NCBI GenBank assembly: GCA_000320605.2 | Contig: KB445791.1 | Location: forward strand, 3,026,576 to 3,090,575 | Length of the DNA stretch: 64,000 nucleotides | Direction of reading: 5' to 3' | DNA from: Gelatoporia subvermispora B | Lineage: Eukaryota > Basidiomycota > Agaricomycetes > Polyporales > Gelatoporiaceae | Shown here: piece after piece, positions 1 to 10,675 of the stretch | How positions within the stretch are numbered: the first letter of the stretch is position 1 | How the letters are laid out: each line of letters starts with the position of its first letter | Notes under the pieces: model-generated | What the model was told of the DNA's origin: nothing | The model's database searches: none | The model's input: the letters and a program-made list of their open reading frames with translations, nothing else | Translations under genes and position numbers: made by a program

Positions 1-452
1 AAGCAACACAATGTATCTCGTTCGACACCTGTACAGGAGGCTGGACCGGCGGACCTTAGTATGGAGGAATTGTAAGGATTGTGGGCGCATACATCCTGAT
101 CCGGAACCTCAATAACGACTGGGTTCGTGGTCGCAAGCTTTGGAAAAATTAGTAGGGCCCTCGTACTGCCCACTGCAACAGTACCCATCCATTCTTCAGC
201 GGTCTCCTTCCAGCCGGAGAGGATTGTCTCCTCGGTGACCTGACCGTCCCAGAGGGTTTCCATAGCATGTAAGTTCCACGGGAAGGAACCTATACAGTGG
301 AAGGGCCAGGGGGTACCATTCTTGCTCTACAGCCGTCCTCAGATTGAGACATGTGGACATGACGAGGTAGCGAGAGAACGAACAGCTTTCACAAGCTTGG
401 TGAGCTTGAATGGCTCCGCGTCTTTGGGGTGGTGAAACCACGATTCAGTCAT
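1..452 (-). CDS. 5' end of unrecognised gene running off left edge
   Basis: Tentative. An ATG on the minus strand at 452-450 opens a frame that stops near 349. Removing a 66-nt GT-AG intron (about 395-330) joins it in phase to a frame that stays open to the window edge (segments such as GTPWPFHC, WDGQVTEETILSGWKETAEE, GSTRALLIFPKL). The tryptophan- and acid-rich, non-repetitive composition looks like protein, but I do not recognise the family. The gene would be divergent from the complex I subunit at 702, with about 250 bp between them. The donor is weak, so the first exon could be wrong. Confidence 0.35.
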
Positions 453-701
453 TTCTCATACACGGCGGTACGGATGCAAAGAGTATACAATCAGTCCAAT
501 AGATGCAGATAAATATACATGATATCAATGAGTATGGCGGCGGACAGGAAACGAGGGCGGCATGAGGCGGTCGTTTTGAACGCGGTGGCCCACGGTCATC
601 GGTATCAAGCGCCTTAGCCCACGGTCATTCCTTCGAGTTCACCGACTCGTCAACGCGGTCGCTCGCTCGCTATACTCTTCTTCGTCAGGCTGTGAGCTCC
701 A

Positions 702-1317
702 ATGGACGCGCATCCTGACAACACCCCCACTCCTCCGGCATCCGACCCCTCCCTTTACGAGGCCAAGCCGTCGCTGCAGTACGCAGCCAAGGTGGGCCTC
801 CAAGCTGCCGCCGTCGGTACCTTCGTCAGTGCCATTCAAAATGCACTGGGCCGGCACACACGCGGCGCGTCAGGGCTGCTAACGAGGACTGGAGGAACGA
901 TTGGCTTCTTCGGTGCGTTTCAGGAGCTCAGGTTCACTTTGGGATTATGGCCGATATCTACCCCATACAGCTGCGGCGGGCGCGGCGTTCGCTCTGACCG
1001 AAACGACGGTCGCCAACTTTAGAGAAAAGGATGACCCTCTGAATGGTGCTGCCGGCGCATGCGCGGCAGGTTTCCTGGCCGGTATCCGCGGTATGTTTCA
1101 CATCGCGGATATGCCGGCCGATGACTTACACTGGTGTCCTGCAGCGCGATCCTTGCCAATGGCGGTTGCATCCTGTGCTGTGCTGGGAACAATCATGGGA
1201 ACATACGACTTTGCTGGAAAGGAACTTGTCGGTCGAGACGAGACGCCAGAGGAGAGGCGGAAACGGTTCTTCAAACGTCCTCCGCCCACAGAAGTTGTCC
1301 CCGCAGCCTCAGAATAG
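702..1317 (+). CDS. NDUFA11: NADH:ubiquinone oxidoreductase accessory subunit, NDUFA11 / 21.3 kDa type
   Basis: Accessory membrane-arm subunit of mitochondrial complex I, Tim17/Tim22/Tim23-like fold. Three exons: 702-912, 971-1090, 1145-1317 (introns of 58 and 54 nt, both phase 1), giving 167 aa. Glycine/alanine-rich membrane segments (VGLQAAAVGTFVSAIQNALG, TGGTIGFFGAAAGAAFALTE, GAAGACAAGFLAGI, MAVASCAVLGTIMGTYDFAG) follow the four-helix plan of this family. The tail is short and basic with proline (RRKRFFKRPPP), and there is no cleavable presequence, as expected for this family. The start is the first ATG after the upstream stops. The 3' end is convergent with the Rap1-like gene, 183 bp away. 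TIM22-family carrier translocase is a more distant alternative; the RARSLPMA-to-GTYDFAG segment favours complex I. Confidence 0.85.
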
Positions 1318-1500
1318 ACGTCCCAGTCGCTTTGCAAATATACTCTCCGGGAACAGTACACTTCTGCACCTGCTTTCATGTCGCATCCACCAGAATGCTC
1401 AATATGACATGCCAAAGCTGGTAGTTGTCTGATCCGTTAGAATACAACACGTCCGTATCTGCGTGCATGAACCAAGTGTACACAATTGTCAACGGGCCAG

Positions 1501-4123
1501 CTACTCGATTTCTGACTTTACAAACGTCCCTGAGCTGATTGGTCGCTGTTTAGCCGTGTTCCTCTTCTGTGCTTCAGTAAGCTTCTGCACGGCTTCGTTG
1601 ATCTCAACACCCTGCTCATCCCACAAAGCTCGCCATCCTGTTGCAGTTCTTGATGGATGCTGAGTGATATTAATATCAGAAAGAATATCAAAAGCACTCA
1701 TTACTGAAACGTACCAATCTCCCCATTTCCTCCCATACTTCATCGTCACTTCTGGTATCTGCGCCTCCCCCCGCAAGGAATTCGGCCAGCAGTTCGAAAT
1801 CAGTTTTCCTGGGAAGCGCAGGCGTAGATGGTGTGCGAGAAGAGATGTCCATGGATTGCACAGGCGTTTCCCGCGAACTCTCCATATCGCTAGCCTGTTG
1901 TGCACGCCGTTGCTCCTGAATAGCTTTGCGCCAAGCAATCATGGCCTTCTTTCGTGCCGCCTCCATCTCGATCTTCTTATGTCCCATGAAGGCATTCCAT
2001 GATGCCAGGGAATGGTGTGGCATCTTCAGCCATGTATGAGAATGGTCCGACGCTAATATTTGCATAAGCGCACCTTTTTGTGCATTTTCTCCGCAATAGC
2101 GAAATTCGTCAAGTCCGGGTCACGCCGAAGCAGGATCAGTAGATAGCGAAGAAAATAGTCGCGATCTTCTTGAGAATACAAATTCTTCCCTTCCACATAC
2201 CGAACAATCTTGTCGGGAGGTGGAGGTGAGGGCTCGTCAGGCAGCAACGCATGACGCGACAGATCTGAATATCGGAACTCAGTATCTTCTGTAGACTTCT
2301 CCTTCGCTCTCTTGGCCTTTGGCTTGCTTGGTTCTGGATCTGAACGCTCTTTCTCTGACGATCGTCGAGCGACCTTCTCTCGGTCCTTCTGTGTTTTGAC
2401 TGTCGTAGTCTTCGATGCGCGTTGAGAGCTGCTCTTGCTCGTACGTGTGCTAGCGGCCCTAATGTCTGCCTCTGTCATGGACTTCTTGCTCTTCCCTGAT
2501 GGACTTGATATGCTACTAGAAGGTCTTCCGCGGTTTGCCTTCGGCTTCGAGACGTGCCCTCCGAAGCCATAACCATCTGGTTCCACCAAAGTTTGCTCTT
2601 CTGCGCAATCAAACACGAATTGTGCGTTCACCGCATGTTTTTGAAAATTTTCCGCACGCTCCAGCAATTGGCGGAAACTATGTGAGTTTGGATTGAGCAC
2701 AACATAATCAGCCTTGTCAATATCCGCGATAATCTTGCCACCTCCGGCCTGTCACGGGTTGTTAAGGACTGCCAAAACATGGCGTCCACGGAATAGCCTT
2801 ACGTACCTTGACTGTTTGTATAATTTCCTTGCGGTTTCTGGTGTCAATTTGCACAACAAAGTTTAACGCGCGTCCGTCTTCCACAAAGAGGTTGTTACCA
2901 CCCTGGCTTGTGTATGCAGACGGACGGCGCTGGAACGATGGTGGGGTCGTGAATTCCGGAGTCGCACGCTCGCTGGACACAGAATATCTTCTGCCAATCT
3001 TTGCTGGCCGGGGTTCGGGACTTTCGCGGCCTTTTCCCTTTTGACGCGAGTGTGCAGATGTCTCGATATCTGACCGATTGCGTTTGTGGGATGTGAAACT
3101 GTCCATAGGTGGTGTATATGACCTCCGATTGTCACCGGGAGTTACCGAAGAATGGGAGACGTCGCGACTTTCTGCGGAAACGCTTGATGGAACATTACTT
3201 GCGTTACTCATCCGATTTTGCACCATATAAGAAGACGGCACTATGTTCGCGTCAGGAACAAATTGACCATGCACGAACGGCTGAGATAAGTGCAGTGGAT
3301 ATTGACTGCCTTGATTCTGTGTGGACGCAGTCATTTGGCGGCCAAGATCTTGCAGCAAGGCCAATACTTCCGGGGGAATAGCACTCTGAGAAACGGCTTG
3401 ATCTGCTGGCGTGAAACCTTGCGGGACCACGATTGTCTGGCCTGTATTCACGGCTATGTGAGGCTGAGTAGAACCTGTCGTCAAAGTACGTTGTACGCTT
3501 GAAATCGATTCGCCGCTTGCGGACTGTTGCGTATATGCGCGAAAATTGGATAGGACAGAGCCATTGACCGAAGGTCCGGCTTCAAAAGGTGTCTGCCGTG
3601 GCGTAGGTAGAGGACTTCTTCTGTAATTCAACAGTCTGTCTAGTAGGAGATGATTTGACATGCTCACTGATGTCCAACCCCATTGGTGACCCCTGGAGCA
3701 GCGGCATTCGCGCTGGAGAGGAGGAAGCCACCCCAGCCTTCGTCTGCTAGGTACACCCTTCCCCTCTCTGCAGAACGACGGACCCAAATCGCGTCCAGGA
3801 CGATTTTCTCGGGCACAGCCGCCCAATCTGCAATGAACTTCTGGCCTTCATCTGAGACTGGATCTACTAAGATGATGTGTGCGTGGTTAGGAGAAAGACA
3901 TATTGCTGCTCCTCCATTCTGTCAAATGAGTCAGCTCTCGATTGATAGTCAGATACAAAGTACTCGACGCAACTCGTAATAACCGAATCAGCTTGGGGCG
4001 AAAGGTGATACCAGAGGCTTCCACGAATACTTGGAACGGTTGGCCTGCTTGATCCAGGAAAAGATGAGGATGTGCTTGGACTGGATGAGGGAGCGCAGGG
4101 CCCGGACTGGCGGAGGCATTCAT
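1501..4123 (-). CDS. Rap1-like (TERF2IP-type) protein with two BRCT regions and a Rap1-type Myb domain
   Basis: Probable telomere/chromatin protein. Six exons on the minus strand: 4123-3974, 3918-3732, 3666-2807, 2748-2074, 2023-1715, 1659-1501, giving 779 aa. All joins keep phase. Residues about 25-110 are BRCT-like (LIRLLRNGGAAICLSPNHAH, then W at DAIWVRRS). Residues about 377-462 form a second BRCT-like region (GRALNFVVQI, AGGGKIIADI, FVFDCAEE). A long basic Ser/Lys-rich linker follows, then a Rap1-type Myb domain at about 589-641 (LYSQEDRDYFLRYLLILL, then MPHHSLASW). The C-terminus is helical and charged. BRCT plus Rap1 Myb is the architecture of RAP1; the usual single BRCT appears duplicated here. 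DNA binding and telomere role are inferred. Convergent with NDUFA11 and divergent from the 4868 gene. Confidence 0.75.
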
Positions 4124-4867
4124 GACAGAACTCTATCCAAAAACCACAGGTTGCCACAGTAACAAGGGCGGAGCGTTCCGTCTGGGTAGGGTGGTTTGGC
4201 GAGAAAACAAAGGCTTGTTGCACCTCAAGGCAGCTTCCGTGCTATCGCGACGCGCTCCGGACCCCCGTACCTGTAGGCACGTGAGCGCAATGACGCTGGC
4301 TGGGTAGTAGATCACATCACTCCAAAACATCAATTCAATCCTCTTCACTGTCCTCTATCCAGCTTCAGCAGATGATTCTCCGCTGCAGATCTCTTAACGG
4401 GTCAATCTACGCACATACACCCGAATCTCATTTTCACTAGTCGCCCGTGCATACTTGGCGAACGTGTTACGTGGCCAGCTCTCCGAGCTTCCGCTGTCAC
4501 TGCGACCATAGCTTTGCAATCTTCACATGGGTTCTGCTTAACTCGTTGGTTCCATCTTTGCCCATGCATGCATGAATAAACATCAAGACCCACACTTTTG
4601 ACCACGGACCCACAAAGTGTGCGCGCGACTGCGGCAAAAGAACCATGCATTTATTGTGTTGCTGGTATGGGCGCTTGTCCTAATCAAGCACAAGGCATCT
4701 CGGACAAGGGACAGAACAGTCCGTCGGAGAACATTTCTGGGAAAGAAAAGGCAGACGCGACCGTACCTGCTGATCTGAAATTCTCTTCTGTCTCGACACT
4801 AGCGGTGCCACGAACTCTTCGAGCTGCTGCAACCCCGCGGTGGTCGTTACCTCTCCCACTTGACGCC
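4124..4867. other. Intergenic region between divergent Rap1-like and kinase-like genes
   Basis: No gene is supported here as a separate unit. The right half is open in the frame of the downstream gene and has an in-frame ATG at 4667, so part of it may be that gene's N-terminus or leader. Otherwise it should hold the two divergent promoters. I saw no clear TATA box. Confidence 0.4.
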
Positions 4868-6651
4868 ATGGCTGCCGCATCCGATGATCATGAGCGCGCC
4901 ACCCGGTCTCCGGGCCCAGAGATAACAGCCAATACCCTGAAATCCATCCAGAAGTCGCACTTGAACGCCACCGCCTCGATCGTACAAGACGAAGCCCTAA
5001 TGGGTACGCGTACCGCTCAAGAGATAATGGCTTCCTTCGGTGGTACGTCACTCCACTCCATTGCATCGCACGGGCTCATCCAAAGAGATCTGTTATCAGT
5101 TAATCCCGCCGTCAACGAGAATCTCGACAGCACAGAAGAGGACGCGCCCGATATGCCGCTGTAAGTCCGTCAATTACTGAGCCGAAGAACCTCGCTTATA
5201 GGCATGGCCACAAAAGCCGAGATCCGATGCCAGAGCTAATGCCAGAAGGCCGCCGTGTAGCGAGTATCGATATGCGCCACGAATTGAAGACGGCGGTCAT
5301 AGGAGCATATACGGCTCTACATGCGCGAGGGATGATGCATGGCAAGGTACGACTGGAGAACATCTTGCTCGGTGCGTATCCTGCCGCTGTCGTATCCTTG
5401 TATGGCCACTAGATGGACCACTAGGCATCAACGACGAAGTAACTCTTGTGTCATTGGAATCGGCAGCCACAATATACAGAAAGCGAGGCGACAAACTACC
5501 ACTCTGCTCAGAAGCGGACCTTGAGGAGGAGATGCTTGCAGTGAAACATCTACTGCAGTACGAGGATTACATCCTGTCTCGACCTGCACTCGCAAGAGAG
5601 AGCCAGCCAACCAAGTCGAGCTCACCAATGGTAAGCGAGTCAGTGACGAGGGGGAGTGTGTCGATACTCAAGGCATTCTTAGACTGTTCCCGATATGCCC
5701 ATATCGCCGAGCCACTACATAAGCGCATCGGGCGACGACTGGGGCGATCAACTGGCCACAACGAGATCAATCGATATCACGAACCGTGATCGCTCGGTAG
5801 ATGAATCTACTACACCTCCCACTCCCTTCATGATGTCCTCCTCGGGCTCACCATCACAACCTATATCATCTTTTCCCCTTGTGGCTGAATCGGCCGTACT
5901 CCCCTCATCCACCAATCCTCGCAAGAGGCGTCGTGGCGATAGTCACAACGAGCCGCTAACACACCGTTTCAAGTCAGTGGTTTTCCATCCTGACACTCTG
6001 GACAACGGAATTTGGGCCACAGGGATGAAGCTGAAAAAGGATCCTCGTCGGACTCCCACACCTGAGCCAAACCCAGATGATGATTTGTATTGGGAACCTG
6101 CTCCCGACCCGAGCGCAAATGGGGCCATTTCACCGACTGCATCCGCATCCTCACACAAATTACTTCCCGTCGTCATCGACGCGGCGATTGGAGACCTAGC
6201 GTGCAGTTCAGGGCCTAATCGCTTGCGCTCCGCGAGTCCACCTGGATCCGTAGAAAGCACTGTTAGAATCTCCACGCCAAACTCAACAGTTGGGCCGCGC
6301 ATCGAATCTGCCTACATTTCACGAATAGACCCATGGAATGACCCATCGGAATTTATCGATGCAGAGGCTTGTTATGGCCCTCCACGTGCCATCGTAGTCA
6401 CCAGTCCATCCGGTGCAGAGCAAGTCTGGAGATTCCCCCAGGCCTTATTGCGCCAAATCACTACATTCTTGAGCAACCAAGTGAGCAAACTCACATCATC
6501 CACAGGTCGAACGGAGGCGTCGCAGGTAGGATATGTGCCAGCCGCCCCTCGCGCTAGTCGCAAACGCCTTATTTCGGAGGATCATTATCCGCAGCATTTG
6601 AATGACGGGAGGCCGCAGAAGCGCGGGCGCACACTGCACATTGAAGTCTAA
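4868..6651 (+). CDS. Unrecognised Ser/Pro-rich protein with short kinase-like segment
   Basis: Four exons joined in phase: 4868-5160, 5202-5371, 5425-5630, 5683-6651 (introns of 41, 53 and 52 nt), 545 aa. The start is uncertain: 4667 is an in-frame alternative. Residues about 135-200 (AYTALHARGMMHGKVRLENI, then INDEVTLVSLESAAT) resemble the catalytic-loop and metal-loop stretch of the kinase-like fold common in mushroom genomes. The expected Asp of HGD is Lys, and the DFD-like motif reads LVSLES. If homologous it would be a dead kinase. The rest is low complexity, with a basic patch PRKRRRGD and a basic C-terminus (KKRGRTLHIEV region) suggesting nuclear location. The function is unknown. It converges with RPS16, 198 bp away. 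Confidence 0.6.
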
Positions 6652-6849
6652 TGAGCCGGCGTACAATAGCAGTTTTGTATTTGTATCGTTATTCACTTCA
6701 TCAATTGCTCTCTCCCTCATAGCATTGGCTCGTACGAACGCAGAATGCCCGTCATAAAATGTGCATATTGCCATGACATGGAGTATGGGAGAGGGTGATA
6801 AAACATGACACAATGCGCGAGAGAAACAACGATAACAACACAACCCCGC

Positions 6850-7401
6850 TTAACGGTAGCTGCACAAGACATTCTCAGTACGTGCAACCAGAGGTAGAGA
6901 GGCAAGTCTACGTACGACTTCTGCCTGCGGGCACGGGCACCGTGACCACCGAACTTCTTCGGCTCCATTCTCCGGGGGTCCGCGATCAGGAGGGTCCTGT
7001 CGTACGCGACGAGCTTCTTCTTGAGCTCCAGCGCGCTGTACGCGTCAAAGTACTTCGCGTAGTAGGCAACGAGCGCCTTGGCAATCGCTTGCCGGATAGC
7101 GTACACCTGCGAGGTGTGTCCACCACCCTTGACGCGAACACGGATGTCAACGGGGGAGAAGTTCTCCTCGCCAACAACGAGGATGGGCTCGTAGACCTTG
7201 AAGCGGAGGATCTCAGGCTTCAGGAGGCTGATGGGGGAGCCGTTGATGTGGATGAGGCCACGGCCCTCCTTAGCGTGGGCGACCGCAGTCGCGGTCTTTG
7301 CAATAACAGCTCCAGGTGAATGGTCACCAAAGGCGGAAACTGAAGCAATAGCGTACCTTCTTTTTGCCGAACGTCTGGACGGCCTTTGCTGACGATGCCA
7401 T
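6850..7401 (-). CDS. RPS16: 40S ribosomal protein S16 (uS9)
   Basis: Cytosolic small-subunit protein uS9, whose C-terminal tail reaches the decoding site. Three exons: 7401-7357, 7295-6916, 6859-6850; the last exon is only 10 nt. The product is 144 aa, the usual length. Landmarks are [20 protein letters not shown] at the N-terminus, [35 protein letters not shown] and the C-terminal QKSYR, restored only by splicing the 10-nt exon (TC + CTACCGTTAA). Codon use is strongly GC-ending, as expected for high expression. It is divergent from the mitochondrial L4 gene, with 390 bp between start codons. Confidence 0.97.
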
Positions 7402-7791
7402 GTTGACTTGAGGTGGCCGAATTCGTGGGCAACTGAGAGCTGTACGAGACGGCATTTAAGCAGAGAGTTCTCGAGGGCAAGCAAGCAGGAGAGCAGAGGT
7501 TGCGCGACAGCAAGCCGGCGAGCGTCATCCAAGATGTACGAGCATAATCCATCCCTTTCCACCGCGATTTCGATGCATCCGTGCGTGCAGTCGTGCAACC
7601 TGTAGCTCTGGGACCATGTCAGACCAACCAGAATCAAAAACTCACCCCTCCGAAGGTCTTCTGAAATTTGCGAGCGACGATGTGAGGCGGCGGCAGACGT
7701 TGAGCGCTGTGCCACCGGGGTCAGATATTTTCCCACGATCGTCGATTGGTCTCAGCTATAGACGCCCACTGTTCTGCACTCTCCTTCGTCC
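7402..7791. promoter_or_regulatory. Divergent promoter region RPS16 / mitochondrial L4
   Basis: 390 bp between the start codons of a cytosolic and a mitochondrial ribosomal protein gene. A short ORF beginning at an ATG at 7617 lies in the L4 leader direction but shows no family features. No TATA box was recognised. Confidence 0.5.
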
Positions 7792-8751
7792 ATGTTGTCT
7801 GCGGTTAGACGTGCGCTCGGACGGGTATGTACTCCAGACGTATGCGAATGGACTTCTGAGACTATCCCCCTTGAAATAGACGTCCGAGCTGGCTCGCCGC
7901 CAACTCTCCACCGCGGCTGAGCCTGCCCAGGTACTTCTGCCCGATCACGGTCTTATTGGTCAAAATGCGACATCGTTAGCGGCGGCAGCACCCACAGGAC
8001 GCTTGGTTGGTGTGTATTGATGTTATTCATACAGCTACGTGTCTCTGATGAAGCTACAGCGATGCCCATCACTCAGCCGCTGTATCTGACGATGTCCTCC
8101 CTCGTTCCTGCATCAGAAGGGGGTGCTGAAGAGCAGGTCGTCGAGCTGGATCCCTTCGTCTTCTCACATCCCGTCCGCCGTGACATCTTGCATCTCTGTG
8201 TTGTCCACCACCTCGACGGCTTGCGGAAAGGTCTCGCATCGACCAAGACGCGTGGTGAGGTGCGCGGTTCCGGCCGCAAGATTCGACCGCAGAAGGGTAC
8301 CGGTAGGGCTCGTCTTGGTGACGGCCAGAGTCCCATGCTCCGTGGAGGAGGTGTTGCCTTTGGACCGAAGCCGCGCGACTTCTCGACCAAGCTCAACCGG
8401 AAAGTGATTGAGATGGGCATGCGTGTCGGTCTCAGTGCACGAGTCAAGGAGAGCGCTCTGGGCGTCGTAGAGACCCTCAGCTGGCCAAATGCGAAGACGA
8501 AGACCCTGGCGGAAAGGATGCGGGAGATTGGATGGCAGAAGACTCTCCTTGTTTCGGGCTTGAAGGAGGTCCCGGAAGACCTGAAGAAGGCGAGCAGCAA
8601 TCTTTACAAGGTCGAGGCAACGACTGTGGAGAACCTCAAGGTGTACGACATCGTGAAGTGGCCGAGGTTGGTACTCGACGTTGCTGCAGTCGAGTGGTTG
8701 GAGCGGACTCTGGGCAAACAGACTGTGACACCACGGTCCTACAAGATCTGA
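7792..8751 (+). CDS. MRPL4: Mitochondrial 50S ribosomal protein L4 (uL4m)
   Basis: Large-subunit protein of the mitochondrial ribosome. Three exons: 7792-7824, 7880-8009, 8060-8751 (introns 55 and 50 nt), 284 aa. The N-terminus MLSAVRRALGR plus SELARRQLSTAA is an arginine-rich amphipathic mitochondrial presequence that spans the first intron. The uL4 core is clear: HPVRRDILHLCVVHHLDGLR, the loop STKTRGEVRGSGRKIRPQKG, GTGRARLGDGQSPMLRGGG and FGPKPRDFS. The presequence separates it from bacterial L4 and from cytosolic L4, which is longer. It is followed 367 bp later by RAD51 on the same strand. Confidence 0.95.
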
Positions 8752-9118
8752 GTCCGAGTATCCCTACTAGTTTACTGTACATTGCTGTCGTTCTGTAGTT
8801 TTCTGTCATCTGGAGTCGTGCTTGCCCAACGTCTTCGTGTGCATAGTCCGAGCCAACACCGCACCAAGCTCATGAATACAAACGTGGTCAAATGGACCGC
8901 AGGCGTACATAACTCGCTGGCGAGCACTTCGAAGTTCGCATTCTCGTTGTCCCAGGCATGAGCGAGGTGCACGCGTCCACGTGACAAGTAACTCGCGTCT
9001 AAACGAGCACGCGTTCGCCTCGCGCGGCTCCGTCGGCTTGACTTGTCTCCTACGCGTCGTCCGCCACCATCTTGTTGAGCTCACCTGTTTCTGTCCGCAG
9101 CTTGTATATCCGTCCATC
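8752..9118. other. Intergenic region, MRPL4 3' end and RAD51 promoter
   Basis: No gene seen. The last 150 bp hold three ACGCGT motifs and a CACGTG E-box (8978-8983), annotated separately. Confidence 0.6.
8971..9057. promoter_or_regulatory. Cluster of three ACGCGT (MCB-like) motifs upstream of RAD51
   Basis: ACGCGT occurs at 8971-8976, 9009-9014 and 9052-9057, which is 148, 110 and 67 bp before the RAD51 ATG. In yeasts this is the MluI cell-cycle box bound by MBF at G1/S genes, and RAD51 is a classic MBF-type target. The motif is seen; its use here is inferred. Confidence 0.55.
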
Positions 9119-9615
9119 ATGGCCTCGCTTTCACAAGGCTCTCAGAACCAGGAGGAAGAAGACGTGCAAATGTCTGGCCCTATTCTCGTCGGCAAGTTAC
9201 AGGAAGCCGGTATCAACGCGCAGGATATCAAGAAGCTTGCAGAGAATGGGCTACATACCGTTGAGGCGGTAGCATACACGCCCAAGAAACAGCTCATGAC
9301 AATTAAAGGTATCTCTGAGCAAAAGGCTGATAAGATCCTGGCTGAAGGTACGTTGCGAGACGACTTCCGGAGTAGCTTAACGATCGAACGAATGTTGTAG
9401 CGCTCAAGATCATCCCCCTCGGCTTCCAGAGCGCAACTGAAGTGCACGCCAGACGGTCGGAATTGGTGCATATAACCACTGGCTCTAAGAACCTTGACGC
9501 TCTGCTCGGCGGTGGCATCGAGACTGGCGCGATCACGGAGCTCTTTGGCGAGTTCCGTACAGGCAAATCACAGATATGCCACACACTCGCTGTAACATGC
9601 CAGCTCCCTGTTGAC

Positions 9616-9647
<32 letters not shown>

Positions 9648-10358
9648 AGACACCGAGGGTACCTTCCGTCCTGTTCGACTCCTGGCGGTAGCACGGAGGC
9701 TAGGTCTCAATGGAGAGGAAGTTCTAGACAATGTTGCATATGCTCGGGCGTATAATGCCGATCACCAGATGCAATTGCTCACATCAGCGAGTGCGCTCAT
9801 GTCTGAGTCAAGGTGAGCGATTGGCCGAAAAATTCGTGCGCATATAGTCAACTAACAGCTTGTCACAGATTCTGTCTGCTCATTGTCGACTCATGTACGG
9901 CATTGTACCGCACGGACTTTAACGGCCGTGGAGAGCTGTCTGCACGTCAAGCACATCTTGGAAAGTTCCTCCGCACCCTGCAACGCCTTGCGGACGAGGT
10001 TTGTCATCTCTCTACGTCAGCGATAAATCCTTGACGCCCTCGTGTAGTTTGGCATTGCTGTGGTCATGTCGAATCAGGTCATGTCAAATCCAGACGCATC
10101 AGCTGGTCCGTACGTCGCAAACGAGAAAAAGCCTGTTGGTGGCAACATCCTCGCGCATGCTTCTACAACTCGGTTTGTTTTACTTCTGACTCCACTCGGG
10201 TAGGAGCTGACAGGTGTACCATGTGCAGTGTGCAACTCAAGAAAGGTCGAGGATCTACCAGACAAGCGAAAATCTACGACTCGCCATGCCTACCCGAGTC
10301 AGAGACGCAGTTCGCAATCCTCGAAAGTGGTATCGGCGACCCAGAGGAAGATGCGTGA
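9119..10358 (+). CDS. RAD51: DNA repair recombinase RAD51
   Basis: Eukaryotic RecA-type recombinase that forms filaments on single-stranded DNA for homologous recombination and meiosis. Five exons: 9119-9347, 9401-9812, 9869-9998, 10048-10172, 10229-10358, 341 aa, the normal RAD51 length. The N-terminal helix-hairpin domain ([33 protein letters not shown]) is followed by the ATPase core. Walker A is GEFRTGKSQ, Walker B is CLLIVDS, then GRGELSARQ and [15 protein letters not shown], and the tail is [12 protein letters not shown]. The helix-hairpin sequence and the tail fit RAD51 better than DMC1. The DNA-binding loop 2 ([18 protein letters not shown]) differs from the familiar yeast/human VAQVDG form. 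Convergent with the PGDH gene. Confidence 0.95.
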
Positions 10359-10675
10359 AGTTTGTGATGACCTGGGTTCCTGCTGTCTGTTGTCTCCGTA
10401 TTTTTAGCTCATTGTGTATGTTCTATGGATGGCCCGTCGGTCCTGTATAGCAGAGGATAAAGACATGTTTCACGGGATACGTGTGCGATATGATACAGGA
10501 TACAGTGACTTCTATACATGTAACCTGCCATCCGAGCCAGTTGAATGGGTAAAAACCAAGGCAGTTGAGTGGCAGCAAGGCGTGAACTACGCAAGCAATA
10601 GTCGATCTACTAGGGGTTGAACCGTCCGCACCGGTCTTTTGGGGAGACACGACCAAAGGAAAGATGTATGTACAT
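10359..10675. other. Convergent intergenic region RAD51 / PGDH
   Basis: 3' flanks of two convergent genes. A tRNA-like GGTTCAACC on the minus strand at about 10615 was checked and does not fold into a cloverleaf. Nothing else seen. Confidence 0.5.

Noticed and set aside
6795..7319. Plus-strand 174-codon frame
   Set aside because: Exact antisense of the RPS16 coding exon, no independent features.
10560..10660. tRNA-like GGTTCAACC on the minus strand
   Set aside because: No 7-bp acceptor pairing, anticodon arm or A box at the right distances.
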